Below are positions 15,059 through 24,449 of a stretch of 64,000 nt of DNA, in pieces. Position 1 is the first letter of the stretch; every line of letters begins with the position of its first letter. The translations under genes were made by a program, and so were the position numbers. The notes beneath the pieces are model-generated. The model had not been told where the DNA came from. It was given only the letters and a program-made list of their open reading frames with translations, and did no database searches. Origin of the DNA: Flavobacterium cyclinae (lineage in GTDB: Bacteria; Bacteroidota; Bacteroidia; Flavobacteriales; Flavobacteriaceae); contig NZ_CP089095.1 in the NCBI RefSeq assembly GCF_021172145.1, forward strand, positions 2,232,001-2,296,000. Direction: 5' to 3'.

Positions 15059-15097
15059 TCAAAGTACGAAATACGAAGTTTTAAGTACAAAGTTTAG
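15059..15097 (+). repeat. AAAGTAC-type heptad array after dapD
   Basis: AAAGTAC, GAAATAC, GAAGTTT, AAGTACA and AAGTTTA follow each other with about 7-nt period right after the dapD stop and end at the terminator stem. Confidence 0.55.
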
Positions 15098-15136
15098 TTC
15101 CAATTCATGATAAAAATGTTGTGAATTGGAATTTTT
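15098..15136 (+). terminator. Rho-independent terminator of dapD
   Basis: Ten-bp stem TTCCAATTCA / TGAATTGGAA with a 14-nt loop and a following T-run. Confidence 0.8.
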
Positions 15137-15170
15137 ATTTTCAATAGAAAGTAAATTAGATGTAAATAAA

Positions 15171-15200
15171 TTGTAAATTTTATTCGAATACTTAAATTTG
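15171..15200 (+). promoter_or_regulatory. Promoter of the LTA-synthase-like gene
   Basis: TTG at 15171-15173 and TAAATTTG at 15193-15200 with 19 bp between them, an exact match to the Flavobacterium TTG-N17-23-TAnnTTTG promoter, 16 bp before the ATG. Confidence 0.65.
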
Positions 15201-15216
15201 CTGAAAATTATCTTGT

Positions 15217-17085
15217 ATGACAAATTATTTAAGCAGTGTAAAATTATTTTTTAAACGTTACTTATTAGTTCTATTCTTTTATCAAATTTGTCGTTTATTA
15301 TTCTTTTTTTTTAACAAAAATGCATTTGAAAATGTTGCTGCTAAAAGTTTCTTAGGCGGAATCCTTTTCGATATTTCTGCTCTTGCTTTCATTAATATAA
15401 TTTTTGCTTTATTTCATTTTATTCCAGGAAATTTTAAATATAAAACAAGATATCAAAAAACATTAAAAATATCTTTCTTCGTAATTAACTTTGTATTTAT
15501 ACTAACCAATTTTGTGGATTTTGAATACTACAAATTCACTGGTAGAAGAAGTACATTTGGAATGATAACTGCGAGTGGAATGGAAAACGAAATTGGCGGT
15601 TTGATCTTTTCTTTTTTAATTGAATTTTGGCACTTACCTCTATTAGCAATTTTATTAGGAGTTACTTTTTGGAAATTAATTCCTAGTCTTAAAATGATGG
15701 CAGAACAAAATGCTGATTGGTCTTTAATAGCAAAACAAACAGGTATTTTTTTACTATTAATGGGCTTTATCTTATTACTTGGACGTGGTGGAATCCAAAA
15801 AAAACCTATAGGTATTGTTAGTGCTGTAAATTATGGTTCTATTAATCAATCGGCACTTGTTTTAAACACACCTTTTTGTATTTTAAAAACCATTGGTAAA
15901 AAAGAAACTCTAGAATCCCCAAAATATTATTCAGAACAAGAATTAAATAGTATTTTTAGTCCTATAACTGAGTTTAAAACAGAGGGAAATCCAAACAAAA
16001 AAAATGTAGTAATCATTATTTTAGAAAGTTTTGGAAGAGAAAATATTCAACGTGGACAAACACCTTTTTTAGATGAATTAATCAAGAAATCGTTGTTTTT
16101 TGAAAACGGATTTGCCAATGGAAAACTATCTATTGATGCGGTTCCTTCAACCCTTTCTAGCATTCCAAGTTTAATGAATACTTCTTTGATTACTTCTAGT
16201 TATTCTATAAATGAAGTTTACGGCTTACCAAAAATTTTAAAAGAAAACGGCTATCAAACAGCATTTTTTCATGGTGCTTTCAACGGAAGTCAGAATTTTG
16301 ACCAATACTGTAAAGTAGCTGGTTTTGACAATTATTTCGGTAAAAACGAATATGTGGGCCCAGAAGCATTTGATGGAAGATGGGGCATTTTTGATGAAGA
16401 ATTTATGCAATATTTTTCAAGTAAAATGACCGAATTCAAACAACCATTTTTCAGTACAATTTTTACAATTTCATCGCATAATCCATACATTATTCCAGAA
16501 AAATACAAAGGAAAATTTCCAAAAGGAACTACTAAAATTCAGGAAAGTATTGCCTATGCTGATTTTGCTTTAAAACGATTTTTTGAAACAGCTTCAAAAC
16601 AAGAATGGTACAAAAACACTCTTTTTGTTATTACAGCAGATCATACATCATCAGAACCTACTGAGAAAAAATTCAAAACAAATGTTGGGAAATTTAGAGT
16701 CCCAATATTATTCTTTGATCCTTCAAATCCTTCTATGGTTGGAAAAAATCTAAAGAATTTACAACAAATTGACATTATGCCATCGATTATTGATTATTTG
16801 AATATCGATAGTAAAATGATTACGTATGGTAAATCGTATCAGTCCGACAAGGATTTTGTAGTGTATTATTTAGATAACATTTACCATTATGTATCGGGAG
16901 ATTATTATTTAGCTTTTGACGGAAAAAAATCAATTGGATTGTATAATTTCAAGAATGATGAATTGCTAAAAACCAATTTAATGAAAATCGAAAAAGCAAA
17001 AGCAACCGAAATGGAAAGGTTTATAAAAGCGTATATTCAATCATTTAATGAAAGAATGATTGGAAATAAATTAACGCTTCAATAA
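15217..17085 (+). CDS. LTA synthase family sulfatase-like membrane enzyme
   Basis: A 622-residue protein with five or so N-terminal membrane segments (about residues 10-205) and a C-terminal periplasmic alkaline-phosphatase-superfamily domain. Visible motifs are VVIIILESFGREN (metal site), FANGKLSIDAVPSTLSSIPS (nucleophile region), FFSTIFTISSHNPY and FVITADHTSS. Relatives transfer phosphoglycerol, phosphoethanolamine or similar groups to surface glycans or lipids. Flavobacteria lack lipoteichoic acid, so the acceptor is probably LPS or another envelope glycan; this is inference. Its last 15 bp overlap the end of the convergent GT2 gene. Confidence 0.85.
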   Translation: MTNYLSSVKLFFKRYLLVLFFYQICRLLFFFFNKNAFENVAAKSFLGGILFDISALAFINIIFALFHFIPGNFKYKTRYQKTLKISFFVINFVFILTNFVDFEYYKFTGRRSTFGMITASGMENEIGGLIFSFLIEFWHLPLLAILLGVTFWKLIPSLKMMAEQNADWSLIAKQTGIFLLLMGFILLLGRGGIQKKPIGIVSAVNYGSINQSALVLNTPFCILKTIGKKETLESPKYYSEQELNSIFSPITEFKTEGNPNKKNVVIIILESFGRENIQRGQTPFLDELIKKSLFFENGFANGKLSIDAVPSTLSSIPSLMNTSLITSSYSINEVYGLPKILKENGYQTAFFHGAFNGSQNFDQYCKVAGFDNYFGKNEYVGPEAFDGRWGIFDEEFMQYFSSKMTEFKQPFFSTIFTISSHNPYIIPEKYKGKFPKGTTKIQESIAYADFALKRFFETASKQEWYKNTLFVITADHTSSEPTEKKFKTNVGKFRVPILFFDPSNPSMVGKNLKNLQQIDIMPSIIDYLNIDSKMITYGKSYQSDKDFVVYYLDNIYHYVSGDYYLAFDGKKSIGLYNFKNDELLKTNLMKIEKAKATEMERFIKAYIQSFNERMIGNKLTLQ

Positions 17086-17832
17086 TTTTTCTTGGCGTTG
17101 CAATTTCAACAATTTAGCATATTTCATATGAGAAAAAAACGCTTGTATTAAAGCAATTGTAATACCGTCAATTCCATTAAAAATTCCTTTTTTGAAGAAA
17201 TAACATCTTACAAAAGCAGTTAATCCATTAAGAATTGGTTTAAAAGAGTTTACTCTTTTTCCTTGATCAAAAAGTTGTTGGGCATGCCAAGTAGAATATT
17301 GATTTTTCTTAGCGATAATTTGCTCAAAAGAATCCCAACCGTAATGTAAAATATGAACGGCTACTTTTTTCTCATTAGTAGTTTCAATTTTTTGATGCAC
17401 TTTCGCTTCTGAAGGTTTTGCTGTTTTCTTGTTAAAAAAACGTACTTTATGATCGGGATACCAACCTGAAAAATCGATTAATTCATCAGCTAAAAAGTTC
17501 TTCACTCGGAACGAAAAAGCATCGTAGTTTCCTTCAAGATACTTCCCATTTAAGATAAACTCTTTGGCATCTTTATCTAAAAACTCGTCTGCATCTAAAT
17601 TTAAAATCCAATCATTTTTACAAAAAGGCAATCCGTGCGTACGTTGTGGTCCATCACCAAGAAACTTTTGAGAAATAACTTTTGCACCTTTTTCTTCTGC
17701 AATTTTCACTGTATTATCAGCACTTAACGAATCTACAATGATAACTTCATCACATACTTCAAACAAAGCATCGATGCATTTCCCAATATTTTTTTCTTCA
17801 TTATAAGTAATAACTAAACCGCTAATTGCCAT
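17071..17832 (-). CDS. GT2 glycosyltransferase (LPS-core WaaE/KdtX-like)
   Basis: A 253-residue family 2 glycosyltransferase, short single-domain type. It starts with ISGLVITYNEEKNIGKCIDALF, has VIIVDSLSADNTVKIAEEKGA, the DXD-like NLDADEFLD, and FSGWYPDHKVRFFNKK plus VHQKIE, as in the WaaE/KdtX group that adds a sugar to the LPS inner core. No membrane anchor. The tail overlaps the LTA-synthase-like gene by 15 bp and the gene diverges from the GT9 gene. The acceptor is not determined. Confidence 0.85.
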   Translation of the reverse strand: MAISGLVITYNEEKNIGKCIDALFEVCDEVIIVDSLSADNTVKIAEEKGAKVISQKFLGDGPQRTHGLPFCKNDWILNLDADEFLDKDAKEFILNGKYLEGNYDAFSFRVKNFLADELIDFSGWYPDHKVRFFNKKTAKPSEAKVHQKIETTNEKKVAVHILHYGWDSFEQIIAKKNQYSTWHAQQLFDQGKRVNSFKPILNGLTAFVRCYFFKKGIFNGIDGITIALIQAFFSHMKYAKLLKLQRQEKLLKR

Positions 17833-17919
17833 AAAAATTGAATTTTCACAAAAGTAATCAAATTATTTTGTTGGCAAAGTTTCAAAATCAGTGTATTTTA
17901 GCCAAATAATTTATCAAAA

Positions 17920-18981
17920 ATGAAAATTTTAGTCATACAACAAAAGCGAATTGGAGACGTACTTACCTCAACTATTCTATCCAATAATTTGAAGCAAAAA
18001 TATCCGAATGCGCAAGTGGACTACATGTGCTACGCCAATTGTGTTGATGTACTAAAAAACAATCCAAACATTGATAATATTATTGTTTTGGAAGAAAAAG
18101 TGCGAAAAAATTATCTTTCCCTTTTTCAATTTATTTTCAAAATTAGAAGCACCAAATATGATGCAGTGATTGATGCTTATAGTAAGTTGGAAACCAATTT
18201 AATTACACTATTCTCTGGCGCTAAATATAAAATTTCATATAAAAAAGGATATTCAAATATATTCTATAATTACAATATTGAACGATTAAAAAACGGCACA
18301 AAATCGGATATTGGATTGGCAATTATTAACCGTTTACGTTTACTAAAACCACTTATTGAAGAAGAAATTACCGATTATAAACCAAAAGTATTTTTAACGG
18401 ACTTGGAAATTAATCAAGCAAAGGAAATGCTATCAAAATTTCCATTAAAAAAAGACAAACCAACCTTTATGATTGGGATTTTAGGTAGTGAATGGTACAA
18501 AACCTATCCGTTTGAAAAAATGGCAGAATTGTTAGATTTCACCGTTCAAACAACTGATGCGAATTTACTTTTTAATTACATTCCGAAACAAAAAGAAGAG
18601 GCTCAAAAAATCTTCGATTTGTGTCAACCCGAAACACAACAACGCATTTATTTTGATTTGTATGCCAATGATTTACGTTCATTTTTAGGCTTATTGTCGC
18701 AATGTGATGCTTTAATTGGCAACGAAGGCGGAAGTGTAAATATGGCAAAAGCATTGTTTGTTCCAACTTTTTCACTTTTTTCTCCGAGTGTTGATAAAGA
18801 AACTTGGCAAATTTTTGAAGATGAGAAAAACATCTCTATTCATTTAAAAGATTTGAAACCCGAAATTTATACTGAATTCGACGAGAAATACATTAAAGAA
18901 AACACCTTTAAATATTTTGAAGAATATCCGATTGCTTTAATAAAAGAGAAATTAAAGGGTTTCTTTGAAATTATTCGTTAA
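17920..18981 (+). CDS. GT9 family glycosyltransferase (heptosyltransferase-like)
   Basis: A 353-residue family 9 glycosyltransferase of LPS heptosyltransferase type. The N-terminal KILVIQQKRIGDVLTSTILS and the C-terminal donor-site LIGNEGGSVNMAKALFVPTF match the family (variants of the GDxxxS and GxxSGxxHxAxA motifs). Members add heptose or related sugars to the LPS core in the cytoplasm. The last 11 bp overlap the convergent GT2 gene downstream. Sugar specificity cannot be read here. Confidence 0.85.
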   Translation: MKILVIQQKRIGDVLTSTILSNNLKQKYPNAQVDYMCYANCVDVLKNNPNIDNIIVLEEKVRKNYLSLFQFIFKIRSTKYDAVIDAYSKLETNLITLFSGAKYKISYKKGYSNIFYNYNIERLKNGTKSDIGLAIINRLRLLKPLIEEEITDYKPKVFLTDLEINQAKEMLSKFPLKKDKPTFMIGILGSEWYKTYPFEKMAELLDFTVQTTDANLLFNYIPKQKEEAQKIFDLCQPETQQRIYFDLYANDLRSFLGLLSQCDALIGNEGGSVNMAKALFVPTFSLFSPSVDKETWQIFEDEKNISIHLKDLKPEIYTEFDEKYIKENTFKYFEEYPIALIKEKLKGFFEIIR

Positions 18982-19792
18982 GGTAATTAGACAAACCATT
19001 TTCAATAAAAGTCACATTGTGTTTTTTATTATAATTTCGAATGGTGTTATTTTTCTCCCAAGTTTCTGGAGTAGCATAACCTCTTTTGTGATCTAAATGC
19101 AAACAAACAGCACTATAACGAATTTGCTTCGATAAAATTCCGTAATTGAATAAACGTTCCCCCACTTCCCTATCTAATCCACCATATTGCATTTCTTCGT
19201 TAAAACCATTTATGGCAATTAAATCTTTCTTAAAACAAGAAGTATTATGTCCGTTGAAGGTACGTTTTGTAGGTGTTAACCAATTCATGAAATTCGCAAA
19301 AAGTGTAATTTTGGTCAGTTTTGATAATTTAAACGTTTTGGAAACTCCATTTTTTATTAACCAAGAAATCGAAAAACAATCTTGATTTTGAATGTTTTCA
19401 AGAGAAATTTTATGAGACGTTTCCATTGGTAATTTAAAATAGCCTCCAGAAAGAAAATAGCCTTCCTCTTGGTATTTTATATGTTGGGCAACAAAATCCT
19501 TTCGCGGAATACAATCACCATCGGTAAAAAGTAAATATTCGGATTTCGTTTTTAAAATGGCTTTGTTTAAGATTTTACATTTTTGAAACCCATTATCGTC
19601 TTGCCAAACATGAACAATTGGAAACTTAAATTGGTTTTGAAAAGATTCAATTACTGCCTTTGTTTTTTCGGTAGAACCATCATCAGCAATAACAACCTCA
19701 AAGTCTTGCTCAGTTTGGATGCTATACCCAACAAGCACTTTTTGAAGCCATTCTTCTGAATTGTAAGTAGTAATAATTACCGATAATTTCAT
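18971..19792 (-). CDS. GT2 glycosyltransferase with galactosyltransferase-type C-terminus
   Basis: A 273-residue family 2 enzyme. MKLSVIITTYNSEEWLQKVL and EVVIADDGSTEKT mark the nucleotide-sugar site, FTDGDCIPRKDF is the DXD region, and NEEMQYGGLDREVGERLFNYG resembles the galactosyltransferase C-terminal domain of chondroitin-type polymerases. Cytoplasmic. It is followed on the same strand after a 24-bp gap by reading from the InaA-type kinase gene (upstream at 19817-20581), so the two probably form an operon. The 3' end overlaps the GT9 gene by 11 bp. Confidence 0.85.
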   Translation of the reverse strand: MKLSVIITTYNSEEWLQKVLVGYSIQTEQDFEVVIADDGSTEKTKAVIESFQNQFKFPIVHVWQDDNGFQKCKILNKAILKTKSEYLLFTDGDCIPRKDFVAQHIKYQEEGYFLSGGYFKLPMETSHKISLENIQNQDCFSISWLIKNGVSKTFKLSKLTKITLFANFMNWLTPTKRTFNGHNTSCFKKDLIAINGFNEEMQYGGLDREVGERLFNYGILSKQIRYSAVCLHLDHKRGYATPETWEKNNTIRNYNKKHNVTFIENGLSNYLNE

Positions 19793-19816
19793 CTAACGAA
19801 TTAAAAGTGAAAAATA

Positions 19817-20581
19817 CTACTTTTTCCAGAACTTTAATTTCTTTTTGATTCTTTTTTTTCGGTGAAAGCGATATTGGAAATCGGCCGTTAATCCCCACAT
19901 GGTTTCAAAAATAATAGTTTCATCTTCACCCGAAAGTTTTGCATACTCATTACTCATCACAACAATCATGTCTTTTTTATGTGTGATTTTCGATAAATTT
20001 TTCATTCGGGTTTTAAAATCAAGCGATTCATGAAACTTCATTCGATTCAAATCCACAAGAAAAAAGGAATAACTTCCATCTGTATTTTTTCGAATTAAGG
20101 TATTTCCTGGTGAATGATCTAAGAATTCAATACCTTTTTCATGCATTTCAAAAGTGAATTGGGTAAACTTTCTAATGATAAAATCTCTATTTTCAAAAGC
20201 TTCATTTTGCACAATTTCTCTAAATTCGAAAACATTTTCAAGATGTTCGCAAGCGTAATAACTTTCTTTTAGCCCTATAAAATCATAATTTTCAAAAAAT
20301 GCTACTGGGTTGGGGGTGCCAATTTGCATTTCCATCAATTTTGAAGCAAACTCAAAAGAACGACGCGCTTTAGATTTTCTGAAATATCTATACGCAATTT
20401 TGTTTATTAAATTGGGTTTTTTAAATGATTTTATATTTAACGTAATATCTTCAACTTTAAATAATTTAATAGTATTTCTTTGACCATTTACAAGAATTTT
20501 TCCTTCGATTAAAAAATTATCAATTAAAAAAGTGACTTTTTTTAGTATGTATTCAAATTTATTATTAATAAAAAACTTCAT
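19817..20581 (-). CDS. InaA/RfaP-family lipopolysaccharide kinase-like protein
   Basis: A 254-residue protein-kinase-fold protein. The visible catalytic part is HEKGIEFLDHSPGNTLI (counterpart of the HxDxxxxN loop) followed by FFLVDLNRMKF (the metal-binding aspartate region). PNPVAFFENYDFIGLKESYYACEHLEN resembles the lipopolysaccharide kinase InaA/WaaP family, which phosphorylates Kdo or heptose of the core. The N-terminus carries many Lys and Phe residues. It is upstream of, and probably co-transcribed with, the GT2 gene 18971-19792. Acceptor sugar unknown. Confidence 0.75.
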   Translation of the reverse strand: MKFFINNKFEYILKKVTFLIDNFLIEGKILVNGQRNTIKLFKVEDITLNIKSFKKPNLINKIAYRYFRKSKARRSFEFASKLMEMQIGTPNPVAFFENYDFIGLKESYYACEHLENVFEFREIVQNEAFENRDFIIRKFTQFTFEMHEKGIEFLDHSPGNTLIRKNTDGSYSFFLVDLNRMKFHESLDFKTRMKNLSKITHKKDMIVVMSNEYAKLSGEDETIIFETMWGLTADFQYRFHRKKRIKKKLKFWKK

Positions 20582-20640
20582 TTAAATTATTTTAAATTAA
20601 ATTGACACGGAATTTACGTTAATATTTAATTACAATAATA

Positions 20641-20648
20641 TATTTTTG
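20641..20648 (+). promoter_or_regulatory. -7 box (TATTTTTG) for the YejM-like gene and following genes
   Basis: Exact TAnnTTTG match, 13 bp before the ATG at 20662. The six genes to 26347 are closely packed on one strand with no terminator seen, so this may drive all of them. Confidence 0.5.
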
Positions 20649-20661
20649 CAAAAAACAAAAT

Positions 20662-22500
20662 ATGATTTCTAAAACATTTTTTTCGAAAAAATTATTTTTT
20701 ATTTTTCTAATAAATACTTTTTTAACATTGATAATTTCAATGAAATATTATGCTTTTATTGATAATGTAAATTCAACAAATGCAAATATATTTATTATTA
20801 TTTCACAAATTGCTCATTTTGCCGTTTTAAATAGTATTCCATTATTCTTTTCGCTCTTAGTTTTTTTTGTTTCAAAAAATATATTATTAACAAAATCTGT
20901 AAACATTTTATTATCGAGCTTACTTTTAATTCTAATTAAATTAGACACAATAGTTTTTAGTCAATTTAGATATCATCTATCGCCTATGGTTTTTAAATTG
21001 GCATTTGGCAAAAGAGCAAGCGATATTTTTCAATTTTCAAATGAAAATTATATTACTGCATTTTTATTTATTATTGGTGTTTTTGGCTTGCAAATTTTAT
21101 TATTTTTTCTAGTTAACAAATTTTATTTTGAAAATAAAAAAATTGAAAAAACCATAAAATTTACTTCGATAACACTAATAATAATTGTTTTTATTTCTCA
21201 TATCGGATTTGCATGGTCTGATGCAAATAGTTATAGACAAATAACCCAAACTAAAAATCTATTTCCTGCCTATTATCCTTTAACCGCTGAAAATTTATTT
21301 ATAAAATTAAATCTTGTAAATAAAGATTTATCTAAAAATGAAATATCAATAGAAACAGAATCCAAAACTATAAATTATCCTATAAAAAAAATTGTTAATA
21401 ATATTAATAATGCATCTAACAAAAACATTCTCATTATTGTAATCGATTCTTGGAGATATGATTATTTAACTGAAAAGATAACTCCTAACATATATAATTT
21501 TAAAAAAAAATCACAAGAATTTACAAATCATAAAAGTGGGTCAAATATGACTACAGGTGGTATATTCTCAATGTTTTATGGAATTCCAGCAACTTATTTT
21601 GACTCATTTACTGGAATAAATAAAAGCCCTGTCATGATCGATCAATTCATTAAACAAGAATATGATATCAATATATTAAGTAGTTCTACTGTAGAAAACC
21701 CTCCTTTTAATAAAAATGTTTTTACCAAAGTAAAAAATCTTAAGTTAAATACTTTGGGTAATTCGCCTTCTGAAAGAGATCATAATATTTTTAAATCTTG
21801 GACCAACTATATTGAAAATTACAATCAAAAAAAACCTTTTTTTGGTTTCTTATTTTTTGATTCTGCCCATGGATTTGATTTTCCGAAAAAATACAAAGCC
21901 CCCTTTAAACCTCATCTTGAAAATGTTGATTATTTAGCTTTTGATGATGATTATGATCCAAAATCACTAATTAATAGGTACAAAAATAGTTTACATTATA
22001 TTGATAGTTTAATTGGTAATATAATATTTCAATTGAATAAAAAAAATAAATTAGAAAACACTATTATAATTATAACCTCTGATCATGGACAAGAATTTAA
22101 TGATTCTAATAAAGGATATTGGCAACATGGTGGAAATTTTTCAAAATACCAAATAAACACTCCATTTCTATTATATGATTTTAATAAAGCCCCAAAAAAA
22201 TATAATCATTTAACACTACACTACGATATTGCACCAACAATCATGAATAGTTATTTAGGAGTTAGTAATAGTCCTAAAGATTATTCTTCTGGAAAAAGCT
22301 TGTTTGATACTTCAAAAAGAGATTTTTTTATATGTGGATATAATCAAAAATTTGCCATAATAGAACCAAATAGAATAACCAACATATATACATCTGGTTT
22401 ATTAGACGTTGTAGACAATAATTTAAACGTCTTAGATGAAGAACCAAATGATGAATATATATTTGAGACTATGAAAGAAATAAAAAAATTTTATAAATAA
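20662..22500 (+). CDS. YejM/PbgA-like inner-membrane sulfatase-fold protein
   Basis: A 612-residue protein with five membrane helices in the first 200 residues and a periplasmic sulfatase-fold domain. FRYHLSPMVFKLAFGKRASD resembles the DUF3413 region; NILIIVIDSWRYDYL begins the globular domain; SGSNMTTGGIFSMFYGIPAT matches the characteristic loop of E. coli YejM/PbgA; IIITSDHGQEFND and YWQHGGNFSKYQINTPFLLY close it. In enterobacteria YejM senses LPS and controls LpxC turnover and cardiolipin levels. Whether that applies here is unknown; an envelope-glycan transferase is the alternative. First gene of an AT-rich six-gene run. Confidence 0.8.
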   Translation: MISKTFFSKKLFFIFLINTFLTLIISMKYYAFIDNVNSTNANIFIIISQIAHFAVLNSIPLFFSLLVFFVSKNILLTKSVNILLSSLLLILIKLDTIVFSQFRYHLSPMVFKLAFGKRASDIFQFSNENYITAFLFIIGVFGLQILLFFLVNKFYFENKKIEKTIKFTSITLIIIVFISHIGFAWSDANSYRQITQTKNLFPAYYPLTAENLFIKLNLVNKDLSKNEISIETESKTINYPIKKIVNNINNASNKNILIIVIDSWRYDYLTEKITPNIYNFKKKSQEFTNHKSGSNMTTGGIFSMFYGIPATYFDSFTGINKSPVMIDQFIKQEYDINILSSSTVENPPFNKNVFTKVKNLKLNTLGNSPSERDHNIFKSWTNYIENYNQKKPFFGFLFFDSAHGFDFPKKYKAPFKPHLENVDYLAFDDDYDPKSLINRYKNSLHYIDSLIGNIIFQLNKKNKLENTIIIITSDHGQEFNDSNKGYWQHGGNFSKYQINTPFLLYDFNKAPKKYNHLTLHYDIAPTIMNSYLGVSNSPKDYSSGKSLFDTSKRDFFICGYNQKFAIIEPNRITNIYTSGLLDVVDNNLNVLDEEPNDEYIFETMKEIKKFYK

Positions 22501-22509
22501 ATATAAATT

Positions 22510-23466
22510 ATGAAAATAACATTAATTTCTTTTGATAATTGGGGTTTTAATCAACACATAGCAAAAGCATTAGAGAATAATAACCATAAAGTAAATCATA
22601 TTGATTTTAGTAAATTTAAATATAAATATCCTACATTTCTACACAGATTATACAATTTTTTTTTAAAAATTTTATTTAAAAAAAATCTTAAAACAAAATT
22701 TTATGGAAATTGTATTATCGATGAATTAAAAAAAAACAATGAAACACAAGATTTGATTTTAACAATTAAAGGTGACTTTATAGCACCTAAATTTGCTATT
22801 CAAATTAAAAATTACACAAAAAAATCTGTTGCTTTTTTTAACGACAATACCAAAAGATGCCCTAAAATAATTCAAGTATTACCTTGTTTTGATGAAGTTT
22901 TTTCTTTTGAAAAAGAAGATTGTAAAAAATACAATTTAAAATTTAAAACTAATTTTATTTATAATTATCAAGAAAATGTAAATTTTGAAAAGAATTCTGA
23001 TTTTGAAGTTTTTAACATTTCTTCCTATGGTAAACGAAGTGATTTAATTATTAAAATTGCAGAGAAACTAAGCTTACTTGAAATCCCTTACAAATTTTTT
23101 ATTTTTGATAAAAAGAAAAAAATAAGTAATAATTCATTAATTAATTCAATACAAGAAACAATTCCACTGAGTGTTGTAAATAAATATATTGAACAATCAA
23201 ATGTCTTATTAGATATTCACAGAGAAAACCAAAACGGCTTATCATTTAGGGTTTTTGAAAGCTTGGGACTTCATAAAAAATTAATCACAACAAATTCCGA
23301 TATTAAAAACTATGATTTTTATAATGAAAATAACATATTATTAATTGATTCCAAAAATCCTGTAATTCCAAGAACTTTTTTTGAAACGGATTATAAAAAA
23401 CTTCATGATGATATTTATGAAAAATATTACGTTAATGGATGGATAAAAAATGATTTAAATTTATAG
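22510..23466 (+). CDS. Putative glycosyltransferase (GT-B, CgeB-like)
   Basis: A 318-residue, Lys/Asn/Ile-rich protein. MKITLISFDNWGFNQHIAKAL looks like a GT-B N-terminal Rossmann start, and LLDIHRENQNGLSFRVFESLG with KKLITTNSDIKNYDFYNENN resembles the donor-binding C-terminal domain of CgeB-type or capsular glycosyltransferases. The first half is poorly conserved in what I can see. It follows the YejM-like gene by 9 bp and precedes a GT2 gene by 4 bp, so it is surely co-transcribed. The sugar and linkage are unknown. Confidence 0.6.
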   Translation: MKITLISFDNWGFNQHIAKALENNNHKVNHIDFSKFKYKYPTFLHRLYNFFLKILFKKNLKTKFYGNCIIDELKKNNETQDLILTIKGDFIAPKFAIQIKNYTKKSVAFFNDNTKRCPKIIQVLPCFDEVFSFEKEDCKKYNLKFKTNFIYNYQENVNFEKNSDFEVFNISSYGKRSDLIIKIAEKLSLLEIPYKFFIFDKKKKISNNSLINSIQETIPLSVVNKYIEQSNVLLDIHRENQNGLSFRVFESLGLHKKLITTNSDIKNYDFYNENNILLIDSKNPVIPRTFFETDYKKLHDDIYEKYYVNGWIKNDLNL

Positions 23467-23470
23467 TTTT

Positions 23471-24439
23471 ATGAAATTATCAGTAGCAGTTTGCACCTTT
23501 AATGGAGAAAAATATATTTCAGAACAACTGAATTCTATAATAAACCAAACTTTAGCAGTAAATGAAATAATTATATGTGACGATCAATCTAGTGACTCAA
23601 CAATTGAAATAATTAATTCATTTATAGAAAAATATCCGACTTTAATAAAATTATATCAAAATAAAATTAATTTAAATGTCAATAAGAATTTTGAAAAAGC
23701 GATAACATTATCGACAGGAGATTATATATTTTTGAGCGATCAAGATGATGTTTGGGAAAAAAACAAGGTATTTAAAATTATGGAAATATTTAATTCCAAT
23801 AAAAATGCAGAAGGTGTTTTTTCAAACGGTTATTTAATTAATGATTGTAGTGAAAAAGTAGTAAATAAAAGTCTATGGGAAAACGTTTTGTTTCTTGAAC
23901 ATTTTATTAAATCTCCAGCAGATCTCTATAATTATGGAACAACTATAAGAAATATGGTAACTGGAGCAACATTATGTATAAAAAAAGAAACTAAAGAATT
24001 TATATTTCCCTTTCCAAAAACAAATAGTATTTATCATGATGAATGGATTGCTTTAATATTATCTTACAGAAAAACATTATTATATAGTAGAGAAAAACTT
24101 ATTTCATATAGAATACATTCTAACCAACAAATTGGTGTAACAAATCCAATTAAATTAAAAGAGAACACTATAATTATTAATTCAATTTTAAATAAAACAA
24201 AAAAAATAAAATATAAACATTTATATTTAATTTACAAATCTTATTTCAGAAATTATAATAAATTTACAGCACTTAAAAAAAATTATATTTATTCAATAAA
24301 TTTTGATATCGATTTTATAATTAATAATAACAAACAATATATAATAGAAATTAATAAAAAAATGAAAAAATCATCAGTTTTTTTATATTATTTAAATAAA
24401 TTTAAAGATAAAATAGCAAACAAAAGACAACTTAACTAA
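23471..24439 (+). CDS. GT2 glycosyltransferase (EpsE/WchA-type)
   Basis: A 322-residue family 2 glycosyltransferase with all expected motifs: VAVCTFNGEKYISEQLNSI, EIIICDDQSSDSTIEIINSF, the DXD-type FLSDQDDVWEKNK, and YHDEWIALILSYRK in the acceptor part. The last 90 residues are extremely rich in Lys, Asn, Ile and Tyr. Four bases separate it from the upstream gene and ten from the downstream one. Probably adds a sugar to O-antigen, core or capsule; specificity unknown. Confidence 0.85.
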   Translation: MKLSVAVCTFNGEKYISEQLNSIINQTLAVNEIIICDDQSSDSTIEIINSFIEKYPTLIKLYQNKINLNVNKNFEKAITLSTGDYIFLSDQDDVWEKNKVFKIMEIFNSNKNAEGVFSNGYLINDCSEKVVNKSLWENVLFLEHFIKSPADLYNYGTTIRNMVTGATLCIKKETKEFIFPFPKTNSIYHDEWIALILSYRKTLLYSREKLISYRIHSNQQIGVTNPIKLKENTIIINSILNKTKKIKYKHLYLIYKSYFRNYNKFTALKKNYIYSINFDIDFIINNNKQYIIEINKKMKKSSVFLYYLNKFKDKIANKRQLN

Positions 24440-24449
24440 AACAAATAAC

